Positions 31,906-41,973 of a stretch of DNA of 64,000 bases are shown here, piece by piece; within the stretch, counting starts at the first letter, position 1, and every line of letters starts with the position of its first letter. The stretch is taken from contig JAUGWO010000208.1 of assembly GCA_049724395.1 (NCBI GenBank), positions 1 through 64,000 on the forward strand, read 5' to 3'. The notes under the pieces were generated by a model. The model saw only the letters and a program-made list of their open reading frames with translations, made no database searches and had not been told where the DNA came from. Both the position numbers and the translations under genes were made by a program. This DNA comes from Spongospora subterranea f. sp. subterranea. Its lineage: Eukaryota > Endomyxa: Phytomyxea > Phytomyxea > Plasmodiophorida.

Positions 31906-32990
31906 TTGACGATGGCTGCCAAAGGAGGTGCCATTGCTGATGCAGGCGCCGCGTTATGTATTCTTGGAAGTGCTGATGGTAGGCTCAATCTAGCACAGTG
32001 CCGCCGCCGGTTTTTTATTCCTCGATCGCAGCTCGGGATGATATACAACGATGACTGGTTCAATGATCAGTTCGTTGCTGTAGAACCTCGTTCGACCATG
32101 TATGCAAATAATCGACCGAAACTGTCTTGGTTCTTCGACATTATCAATCACAATGCCTTCTTCTTGGTTCGATTGACGGTAGCAGTGACATTGCACTATC
32201 TAACCCATTCAAAAAGCATTGTCGAGTCTGCAAAATTTTCTGGAATGGGAGAGGCGTTGACCCTTCGCTACGTCTGGCAAGTCATTGCAGTCATCAATCG
32301 GCCACTTTCCGAGCAGTCCATCGATTTTGCATAAATCAACCGACCAACAAATCGATCAAGTTATTGGCCGATCTACGTCCATCTATGAGAGTAGAGAATA
32401 TCTGCGGTTATCCTGGCAATTTTTTAGCTTTTGATGGGTCCCTATTAAAAATCAAATGACCTCATGATTTCGAAGGCTAATACTGGCGGAAGAGCTATCC
32501 TGCGATCAATGCCCAGTTGGTTGTTGATCATGAGTGCAGAGTTTGCTCGATGGACCTTCGCCCCGGATCGGCAGATGACAAATCAGTTTCAAGTATTCCG
32601 AGTTTGTGCAGCGTATACATTAGGCTGTATTGCCCAGGAAACACTTCATTGCTGACGGTGGATATATGCTCACGCCCAAGATGATCATATCATTCCCAAT
32701 TACCGAATAAATGGCAGCAGATGAAGCATTGTTCAACTATTTGCACTCAAAGACTACCACTGTGGAACCTGCTATCGGAATGATCAAAAATCGTTTTCGA
32801 GTTTGAAAACTGCCTTTAAATCAGAAACAATCGTTGCGTGAACTGTACTGGCTATCGGTTCACGCAATCGACGGCGGGCTCGATAATCAGCGGCGAGTAT
32901 ATTTGGAGAAGAAAACACAACGAAATCTTTATTATGGTACAGTAAACAAATTGCCTGTTATAGGACTTGGGCAGTGCATTCCCCTTTTTT
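31906..32990 (+). pseudogene. PIF/Harbinger transposase, family 1 (first copy, decayed)
   Basis: Frames alternate between 31906-32334, 32127-32459 and later blocks. Alignable blocks: NPFKKHCRVCKIFWNGRGVD and VHRFCINQPTN; ENICGYPGNFLAFDGSLLKI (first catalytic Asp in DGS); VDHECRVCSMDLRPGSADDK (second Asp region); HFIADGGYMLTPKMIISFPI; VEPAIGMIKNRFRV (catalytic Glu in the VEPAIG-I--RF pattern), interrupted by TGA 32804; then IDGGLDNQRRVYLEKKTQRN. The 3' end (32808-32980) is repeated at 35765-35942. It is not functional as written. Confidence 0.7.
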
Positions 32991-32999
32991 TTTAAACAG

Positions 33000-35700
33000 G
33001 AGCAGGGAAGATGCAAGCGAGTTGGATAAATTTGCTTGATAGGATTTTAAAAGGTGTGGTATATCTTCTTTTGAGATTATCGAATAATTCCCAGGTAGAG
33101 TCATAGGCATCAAAGCCTATCCACAAAATACGAGAATTTCGGTGCGACCAGAATCTGGGTCTGACGAACCCGAGACATCGTGTGCAATTTGCTGGTAGAG
33201 CTCATCAGTAATTTGAAGGCTGAAGTCCCTAAGAAAATTTGATACGCTGGGCGTGGACTTCACTGAGAAATAGCATTGGTGATTAAATCATCGGCAACAC
33301 GGTGTTGACGATTAAAGAGGGCCCGTTCCAAATACCACAGAGTTTGTTTTGTTATTGCGATGCAAATCAGAGCGACGAGAACGTAATCCCCGATCGCAAA
33401 ATTAATCGAAACGAGCTTTTCTGACTGTTGGGAGATTGTCGGACGAGGTCGAATGAAATTCCTTTTTGCGATATAATACTACTGCCCGTCAATTTTAATT
33501 CACGAAGGAATAGACGTTTAGCCCTCCATCAACGTGCACAATCTTGTAAGGAAGATTACGAATCTGGTGCTTTTATTGGGCCAATCTGCCAATCTGTCGG
33601 CGCTATTGCGCTTGATATCAGAGACTCTAGACAGTGGGTCGCATATAAAGATCTGGTTGCGATGATCAGTGAAAATATGAGAAGGTTTCGAACGAAGGAG
33701 AAAATGTTAGAGGCGATGGCACCCTTCAACAATTGGGTAAGCTTCTTTTGTCTATTATTGGCTATTCATCGAATTGGCCTTGAATGATCCGCTTAGAAAA
33801 GCGAGTGGTTCGTGGCTTTGCTGAGTGATTGGGATCAACAGTTCAGAAGTAGGATTTTGTGTTAACACGAGAGACCATGCTTTTTCGAAATCGTCTTTCG
33901 GGTGGGTAAGCGTCACCATATGGCGAGTTTGCTGTTCCAACCAATTTCGGACATGGGAACTATACGACGGTGAGTCTTTTTGCTGCTATTGGTTACTCTT
34001 TGACCAGATAACAACATCTCTTTTAGAGGATTCGTAAGTTCGGTGTACTTTGGGATACTGTTTTCATCCAATTCAGTGCAATAAAGGAACTGCTGTAGAT
34101 CAACCGCTGTCTTGGGAGTTGGCATGTTTTTCCGAGATTCGACTAGCTTGGGGTCGAACGAAATTCCTTTTTGCAATATAGTACCACCCGTCCAGATTTC
34201 ACTTCACGAAGGAATAGTTGACATTTGTCCGCGTTGCATTTAAGGTTGAACTTATTCATGCGAGATATTGCACGGTCTGGGTGGTTACGATGGTTTAACG
34301 AGAGGTTGTCATCCACCTATAACAGGATGAAGTAATACAGAAGATTTCCCAGAACCTCCTGCATGCCGTCCTGGAATACAATTACAGAGTCAACAATGCC
34401 TTGAAAGAAGGGACGTGGGGTGAAAACCTCCTCGTGCGTCATGGATGAGCACGCTTCCTGAAAAATCGGGTGTAAAGGAAATTGTCAATACCCCTTGAAA
34501 GCGGTAAATCAGTAGCGACGAGAAAGTGATCCCGATCGCGAGATTAAACGGAACGAGTCTTTTGTTTACGCTCAGCTGGAGGTTTTCCCCCCCACGTCCC
34601 ATTATTCAAGGCATTGTCGACTCTGTGTTTGTCTTTTCCAGGCCGGAATGCAGGAGGTTCTAGGAAATCTTCTGTATCACTTCATCCTGTTATGGGTGGA
34701 TCACATCAGTTCTCGGATACTCCAAGTTGGAAAACCATCTTAACCATCAAAATCGGGCAATATCTCGCATGAACAAGTTCGACGTTAAATTCAACCCGGA
34801 CAAATTGGAAACCTTTGGATCCCAAACGACAAAGGTATCACACTGCACCTTTGTGTGATCGGCCACTATTGGGCCTTTCTTATCGCCATGTTGTCCAATC
34901 CACTAAATCGCTCTATCAGGAAATACTTCTCGTGGCGCGGCTTATCAGACGACGTGCTATCTTTCGTCAACTCGTGTCTACATTGTCACCGCGGAAAAAG
35001 GCATAATGCTCCTCAGACCTTTCGGATCAGCCATTCACGCCTCTCAACCACACGAACTTATTCATTATGATTTCCTTCATATATCTATAAGCCTAACAAG
35101 ATTTGGCGTCATTCATTCACATATTTGTTTGTCAATTAAAGAAGATCTCAATGGTTTCTTAGAACTAAACCCATGCGTTTCCGTTGACCACCAGATCGTC
35201 GTTGAATCGCTACTGGACTGGTTGAAGCGGTTCGGCATAGCTTATCATCATGTTTCAGATTAAGGGTCCCATTTCAAGAATCGATCGTCAACGATTTATG
35301 CGATCGACTTGGTGAACGACATCACTTCGTAACGGCTTATTCTCCATGGGCAAATGGAACTGTAGAAGTTATCAACCGCCATTTACTTCATATCTACGCT
35401 CATTATTGTTTGAATTTGTCTCAGTTTCGAAGAGTGGCCCAATCGGATGCATCTCGCTAAAATCAGCCTCAACCATCGCATTCGCACTTGGATTGATTAT
35501 GCCTTAATCACCATTATGACAGGTCTACAGCCGTCCTCCTTAATTTCTTCTGAGTTCGTCAGCACTTCCGACACGCTGTTCAATATTCCAAAAACGGAGG
35601 TAGAGATTGATGATTCGACTTCAGAACTTCGGAATTCTGTCGATATTATTCACCGTGATACTCTTTTTTGCCTTGTTTCCCCTTTTTGCGTCGAGGAGTA
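33000..35700. mobile_element. Nested Ty3/gypsy fragments (both orientations)
   Basis: The minus-strand segment 34176-33913 encodes the RT/connection region KGISFDPKLVESRKNMPTPK, TAVDLQQFLYC, SIPKYTELTNPLKEML. The plus-strand segment 34630-35450 encodes a late RT piece (AGMQEVLGNLLYHFILLWVD), an integrase zinc-region-like FVNSCLHCHRGKRH (34963-35004), and integrase core blocks HELIHYDFLHISI, KEDLNGFLELNPC, RFGIAYHHVSD-GSHFKN and TAYSPWANGTVEVINRHLLH. This integrase type is the one common in oomycete gypsy elements and matches the lineage at 61.8-64 kb. The inverted arrangement around 34600 and the repeats of 33350-33540 at 34135-34200 and 34500-34560 show at least two insertions. A 119-codon ORF (33428-33787) falls here and is unassigned. 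Confidence 0.72.
34225..34800. repeat. Head-to-head inverted gypsy RT segment
   Basis: ~34225-34420 in reverse complement corresponds to ~34605-34800 (for example AATGCAGGAGGTTCTAGGAA / TTCCCAGAACCTCCTGCATG, and CACTTCATCCTGTTATGGGT / ACCTATAACAGGATGAAGTA). Identity is roughly 80-85 percent by eye. About 185 bp lie between the arms. The two copies are diverged, so this is older than the inverted repeats at 23.9 and 43.2 kb. Confidence 0.75.
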
Positions 35701-35764
35701 GGTTTCTGGTGAAAAACCAGTTTCCTGGGTTTCGAACTCTGTAGGCTACGTTTTGAGCTTTTCA

Positions 35765-36053
35765 ACTGCCTCTACGCTCCCAAACAAAAAGGGGAATGTA
35801 CTGGCTATTGGCCCAAACAATCGACGGCGGGGTCGATGATCAACGGCGAGAGTATGTTTGGAGAAGAAAACACAACGAAATCTTTACAGTAAACAATCGT
35901 GAATATTGCCTGTTAAAGGACTTGGGCAGTACAGAACCAGCAACAGCACGAATGGCTCAGGTCATCAAAGCTTGTTTTGTTCTACATAACGTTCTGATCG
36001 CCTTGAGAGACGATATTGAGCCGGAAATACGGGATCTCCGATTTGACCTGTAA
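35765..36053 (+). pseudogene. PIF/Harbinger transposase 3' end, family 1 (second copy)
   Basis: 35796-36053 is open: MYWLLAQTIDGGVDDQRREY, then LLKDLGSTEPATARMAQVIK and ACFVLHNVLIALRDD, the usual Harbinger C-terminus (IKACFVLHN-LI). It ends RDLRFDL-TAA. 35765-35942 repeats 32808-32980. It is only the last third of the transposase. Confidence 0.75.
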
Positions 36054-36208
36054 TCGTCGAAGGGCAGCATTTTCGTGAGAGTATCAAGGAACATCTCTAC
36101 GAAAACAGGGAATATTTGAAAGCGCAATTCGGTTGAATAAATGTATCATTTCGTTTGAATAATTGAGTGATGGCATTCAGCAATAACATTTTGTGAATTC
36201 ATCAGGTC

Positions 36209-36532
36209 TTAGGTCTGGTTGCGCTGTAGCTCGAACGCTTCAAAGGAGACGCGATGGTTTTGTTCTAGCAACACATTCGTTTTTACTGCCTGTTCGGTTT
36301 GTAGCTTGAGCATCGCGAGAACTTGCTTGCTTGATTGTTCGTACCCTGAATGACCTGAAGCCATAGCTTGGACAATCCTGTCTCCGGGGCCAAACAACTT
36401 TTCGCATCCATCATCATCATCATCACTTTCTACTGTGGCCAGCCGATCGGAATGAGCCATCCCTTGTCGCCCGGCGAAATGGTCGACTAATTTATCCCAG
36501 CAATCGGGTTTATTAAGATGTTTACATTCCAT
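36209..36532 (-). CDS. Harbinger family 1 accessory (Myb/SANT-like) protein, C-terminal part
   Basis: A 107-residue frame, MECKHLNKPDCWDKLVDHFA, acidic DDDDDGCEKLFGPGD, then a coiled-coil tail SSKQVLAMLKLQTEQAVKTN...FEAFELQRNQT. This matches the C-terminal organisation of Harbinger accessory DNA-binding proteins. It is convergent with the transposase end at 36053, as in the better preserved element at 53.3-56.0 kb. The N-terminal Myb part is missing. Confidence 0.5.
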   Translation of the reverse strand: MECKHLNKPDCWDKLVDHFAGRQGMAHSDRLATVESDDDDDGCEKLFGPGDRIVQAMASGHSGYEQSSKQVLAMLKLQTEQAVKTNVLLEQNHRVSFEAFELQRNQT

Positions 36533-37649
36533 GTAGTATTCTCAGAATTATGATGCTTCCGAAACAACGATCATAGGTTGTAATACTTGTTCTTGATCTG
36601 GACTTGGGCGAACTTAGTGCTACACGTAGTATTTACCAATACTTAAGACAAACCCAACGACAGCGCCTGTTTGTTTATGGCATCAAAAAACATATTATCA
36701 TATCGGATTTCTGATTCAAAAGAACCGCTATGGAGGTGGTGGTCCATTCTGCATCCTCATCGGCTGACGCCATCAAAGACTTGGACGGTCGAGCTTCCGT
36801 TGGTCTGGAAATCAACCATGCCCTGATCGGCAGCAGCAGCGTCATTCATGGTCAGAAACAACGAACCGTTTTCGAATTGGCTTAAAATCGAGGAACCCTC
36901 TACTCTGTAATCTGACTGGTGGGTTTATCAATTTCATATTATGAACTTAGAACAGACTTCAGGCATTGATCGCCCTCGCATTCGTTGAAGTTCCGGGTCT
37001 TAGCAAGACGGTTGGGTACGTTGAATTTAACCGCTTCATGTGAATAACAATTAGATGCTCAACTCAGCGTTTAGCGAATTCAAACGCACCCTCCCCTTCT
37101 ACAAGTTGGGCAAACAAATGAGCAGTTAACAGATATAAGCGTCCTTCTCAGGTGTTTGCAAATTTGCAGACTCGATTTTCCACAAGTTAGATACTGACTC
37201 CGTATTTGTATTTTGTGAACCACGTCAGAGTCACGAGCGGTAGGAGGGCAATACTGTATAAGACTTGAGTTCATATCATTATAAATCACAAGCTTAATGA
37301 TCTTTCTGTCAATTAGGTCTGCAAACACAGTTTGATTGCATCAACAATGTTTATCAGGGACCTGCACATAATTCTTGTGAAAGACTTCCGCATCCACCCA
37401 ACATTCCACCTCAATTCATGTGCAATTACCTGGAAACAAGCGTGTTAATTTGAAACAGAGACGTTTGCTAAATTTGATGGTTGTGGCTGAATATACTGTA
37501 AAACCCTAGTACATTTAGGTTTTGGCTGTGATTTGCCACTTGCCAGGTGATTGCCCACTTGTCATGCAGGGGACGGCCTCCGTCCACGGTGTTTTCGTCG
37601 TGATGGCGCAATTTTCCACGTTTGACGTGTAGTTTTTTCGGTTCCGGTC
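36533..37649. other. Intergenic region with small ORFs
   Basis: A 51-codon plus ORF (36730-36885, MEVVVHSASSSADAIKDLDG...) and an 82-codon minus ORF (37328-37080, ending CPTCRRGGCV) are the only open frames. Neither has a recognised domain. The last 150 bp are the 5' flank of the GT61 gene. Confidence 0.4.
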
Positions 37650-39775
37650 ATGAATAAATTGACAATTATTGGAGCGATTACAGCCATATCGACAGTGGCG
37701 ACAGTCGGTTTTCTGTATTTTTTTGGAGTCTCGAATGCAATCAGGCCGTTATTACTGCAACTACCGGTGACATTCTCTCCCAGTGTCGTTCGTTTTTGCC
37801 CAAGCAGTGATTTAAGCTCTCTGCTTGGCTTCCCTGTTCCCGTTCATTATAACGGCGGACCTGATCCATCGCTAATCTTCACACCGAATCTTACCATTGA
37901 TATCACTCGCCTTCCTGAGTAAATCACTCCATCATATATTGTTTTGTTCAAAACATTACAGCAAATACTTATCAATCATATTCCCATATTTTGTTCGCCC
38001 ATATTTCTTTGCCAGGTCAATATTTGTTACCGGCATTGTTCTTTCTCTGTTATTTTTTCATTTCAGTTTTTGCAATTGACGAACCTTTCAGTTCAAATCT
38101 GTCGCTGGTTTTGCCCTCATGTGGTGGCTTTATTCTTGACTAAGCATCTCATTTCCCAGGTTTGACCATGAGGATGGGTTTGGATTTATCGCAAAGTTCA
38201 AGAACACGTTCATTTCAGGGGAATGGCTCACGATCTACGATTGTGATGTGACATATTTTCCCGGCGGGTGTCAAGCATGGAATGCGGAATTTCCCTTGGA
38301 TCGATTACGGATGCCCGGCGTCGCAGTTACTCAACTCGGCCGCGTGGTAGTCATTTCTCAGTTTTGGGGCTATGGATATTATCATTGGTTCATTGAGGTA
38401 AATCAGAGAATATATTGTAGTTCTGTATTCATGTGATTTGAATGCCTGTAGAGGTGTTCCTTGTCGTTCTTGACTGTTTTTTCTAATCTTGCATCGCATC
38501 CGTTTTTTTAATCTTCCGAGTTCAGAATACTTATGTTTTATAATGTCCCATTTCTTCATGTTCCGTCATCCAAACTGGAAAACTACGTCCTAGAAATGTG
38601 GTTCTATAAAACAAGTGCAACGGTTGAATCAAGGCATTTCAAATCTGTTTTTGGTCATTTATTAACGATTTTGAATTTTCTCACAGCGAAACCCAATGTT
38701 TTCCTGCATTTCCAGGGTTTTCTTCGTCTGGCACTTGTTTACGATTACCTGATGGAAAACCCGGACGTCAAAATTGTCATGTACACGATGGGGAGCACAC
38801 CTGAATTCATGTCGTTGATCGGTATCGATCCAAGTCGGATAGTCCCATACGTTGACAGTCGCGTGTATTTTGCAAGCAGTGCTGTTGTCCCATCGCCGTC
38901 CGCTTGTGGTAGCGCGATTGGACCAGCCGCGCTACGGTTTCGTGATTTATTTAGGACTAACGCAATGTTGAAATATGGCGACCAGGTACGAACCAATTAC
39001 GCTAACGCAACTTCGTCATTTTTCGTTCGTTCCAGAGTCGTTGCATGTTGAGAAGTTTGGTCGCTTGTCACTTTTTTAATTTCCTCTTAAGTGTGAACCC
39101 AGATATATTTTGTTTTGGCAATTTTGGACTAATGCAGAATATATTAGTTGAAATTGCAAGACGAAACTGCTTTTCGAATAGTAGTTCAAAATCGTGGTTC
39201 AAAAGGGGAAGCCAGGTCGCTGGAAAATCACGACGAGCTTGTCCAAGCGCTGCGCGATCATATGCCTGACATTATCATAGACGTGATGGATCCTCATGAG
39301 AACCTTGCCAGTACGATTGTCAAACATTATTACGCCAATATCGTCATCGGACCGCATGGAGCTGGACTCAGCAATGTAATTTTTTGTTGTTTTCGACCGT
39401 TTTTTTAAAGTAATCATTTACTGATGTGAGATGGCGTGATTTGGCTGATCTTTTCCCAACTAACGACACCTGTCTCAGCAATCGTAACCGTTCTATTCAC
39501 ACATTGTGCACTTTTAGATTTTATTCGCTCCTCCTGGCGCTACAATGATCGAGCTGCATCCGAATCTAGGGAACCATCACGAATACGGTCGACACAACGT
39601 CAACAGCTGCCATCAGAAGTCGGCCAGGGACGTCGGTGCCAGAGAAATTCTTTTGATTGAAGATAACGGAACGTCTACGACTTCGTTTCGCGCAAATATC
39701 GACCGTATCCTCAATATTGTCAATATGATACGAAATGACATGTTCACCGGCGTTTTCTACGATTCTATTGAATAA
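37650..39775 (+). CDS. Glycosyltransferase family 61 (DUF563) protein, complete, 5 exons
   Basis: Exons 37650-37918, 38160-38397, 38716-38985, 39148-39375 and 39518-39775 join by GT-AG introns (241, 318, 162, 142 bp) into 1263 nt, 420 residues. Residues ~4-27 (LTIIGAITAISTVATVGFLY) form a single type II signal anchor, so a Golgi/ER lumen location is expected. The catalytic region has GYGYYHWFIEGFLRLALVYD, RIVPYVDSRVYF, QNRGSKGEARSLENHDELVQ and the GT61 hallmark VIGPHGAGLSN-ILFAPPGATMIELHP. GT61 enzymes include plant xylosyl- and arabinosyltransferases and animal EOGT. The donor and acceptor here cannot be decided. All exon phases agree, so the gene looks intact. Confidence 0.92.
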
Positions 39776-40060
39776 TGAAAGATGATGCCAGATCATATAT
39801 TTATACGCATTTGACAGGGCTGAATATTGGTCCCGATTGTTTTCTATTTGAATGAGTTCACACAGCTTTGTATCGGATCTACGAGAAAGGAGATTTTCGG
39901 AGCGTTCAATTTTTGGCTGTGACTTAAGATAGCTATCCATCACACCTTTTATTACTGGGTGAGATAGATTTGAACGTTTCGGTGACTCTTGAAGTTGAGT
40001 TTCAGCTTCAAATACCTTCTCATGAGCGATTTGATATTCAAGATCATTCGATGTTTATTG
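39566..40060 (-). CDS. Possible 3' part of an unrecognised gene, convergent with GT61
   Basis: From ~40055 to 39566 one minus frame stays open: SNDLEYQIAHEKVFEAETQL, VIKGVMDSYLKSQPKIERSE, LLSRRSDTKLCELIQIENNR, YSALSNAYKYMIWHHLSLFN. The left ~210 bp overlap the last GT61 exon in antisense and are probably not coding, or the true stop or splice lies earlier. The right part has coiled-coil-like, natural composition. No upstream exon was identified. It could be chance. Confidence 0.25.
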
Positions 40061-40069
40061 CACCGCGTT

Positions 40070-41960
40070 ACACTAAAATCTGTTTACTCATTTTATATCA
40101 AATATGGAAGTAATTAACAGCAAGAAACGCGTCAAGGGTAAGAATTTCGCCTTCGATAGCAGTCATTTTCGCCTGACTTGATGTTTTCAATGGCATTAAT
40201 TGACCTCTGCTCTGAGGTCCGGCTTTATTCCATCAAATTGGTTTCACTAAAATCGCAAGCAATATTTGAAGGGTCTTCTCACATTGGGATCGTTGGCATT
40301 TTACTCTACTTACCTGTCGTGAATCTCCCTACAATCGTCGTCAGTAGCGAAAATTTTTCTTGCCGGCCTGGTGCAAACCCGACTTCATGCTAGCTTGAAC
40401 ATCCATTCTTGTGCTTAGGACAAGTTTTTTTTTTCATGTCCAATTTCCCTTACCAACTTGTGACAGTTTTGTCGGTCACGAACCACATAGATATTGGGTC
40501 TTGATTTTCATGCTTGGAGATCTGTCAACTTGTCCTCAACTTCGCGAGTATCCGGCTCCAAAAGAAACGGCCTTCAAACCGGTTCTATCGAGGGACCAGT
40601 GTGTGCAACAATGCTGTTCCTAAAACCAATATAACAAAACAAAAAATTAATATGTCCAAGTGGCGAATGATGCAAAACTGCTCGAGTCTGCATCAACAAG
40701 ATTCCAACGTCCTCAAACACATCTTTCTCGTCATCCTTGAACAGAGACTCGCCGAGTCTTGAATGACCACCAGTACCAATACAGGGAACCAATCAACAAA
40801 TTTGCTGCTGGAGTGCACCCTTGAGGTGAGATATCTTAAGAAATGGATGCACCAAGATTGCACGACATGATAAAGCCACTATTGAAGCGGTCTGTCACAC
40901 AATCATGTCGCAGGTTCGCTTTACGTCAAGGGAAGAAGGTCGGGGACAGGAACTTGGGACGAAAGGTGACTTGATGAAAATGTGCCTGTTTGTTCTCTCG
41001 TTGAAGAGGATATCACCTTCGCTTGACAGCCCAAGTATAGAATAGCCCAAAATCTGATGGGCATCTTCATGGGCTGCTATCAGAGTTGCAGGGCCTCGAA
41101 GCGGCTTTCTCCAATTTCAGAATTGAATCTTTCTGTCTCAGTAAATAAATTCGAAATAAAACGTTCAAATTTTTGTTGTTCTGAGAGTCTGTTGGACCTT
41201 CAGTATCACGTGATTGTGTTTGCATTGCTCTCAAAGCAAAGAGAAACTACGTTGGTCGTTACATTCTAGAGACGATTGTTTCTGAACGTTGTAAAAGTAT
41301 CTGAAGAGACGATTCATTGTGTGAAATATCGGCCTTGTGTGCTGGGCCAAATGGATATTTTTATCAGAGACATGTGCGACGGAATGGAACCAATAGTAAG
41401 GGCGTTTTGGGCCCTATTAAAGTAAGGTGCAAGTGACTGTTCATGAAAAGAGTATGGGCAATGTTCATAATATATTCTAATATAGAGGTTGCTATGGAGA
41501 TTGTTCAAATTGCACACGAGCAAAGACGGATTCGGTAGCAGACAACACCGGTCGTCATCATGCGCTTGGCAAACGTACATAGTTCTCAGCTCCATCTGTA
41601 AAATTTTCGCCAAAAATGGTTGGTAAACTGTTTGGGTGATATTGATTTTGGCCATCAATCGCTGGAACAAGCTCCGTCAACAAAAAATCTCCGTCAAGAA
41701 TAAGTATCGAAATTTGGAAAATATTCTTGAAAAAGATTGACCGTGGAGCGTGGCCCTCATCACGTAGAGCTGCACACCAATGCTACAGGAGGGGCGACAT
41801 GAGTAGCGCCATATATTCGGGATGGCGACCGGTTTGGATCAGGGTCAATTTGGTAATAAAATCATAGTTTTATTCGGTGTTATTGTGTTTTGTTTAAAAA
41901 AAAGTCGGAGGTCTTCGCGACTTTTTCAAAATTGCAAAAACTTTTGAATTTTCAAGCAAA
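40070..41960. other. TE-like or decayed region without confident gene
   Basis: Short ORFs only (40178-40393, 40411-40623, 40792-40574 minus, 41057-41269, 41670-41314 minus). None has a recognised motif. The 41770-41800 segment contains GGAGGGGCGACATGAG, partly mirrored near 45220 (GTCGCCCCTCCT), which might mark ends of the TE containing the 41974-44755 gene. The support is weak. Confidence 0.4.
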
Positions 41961-41973
41961 ACAAGCGGTTTAT

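Noticed and set aside
34815-35263. Host gene reading of the ORFs at 34.8-35.3 kb
   Set aside because: They contain integrase blocks (FVNSCLHCHRGKRH, HELIHYDFLHIS) and are retroelement fragments.
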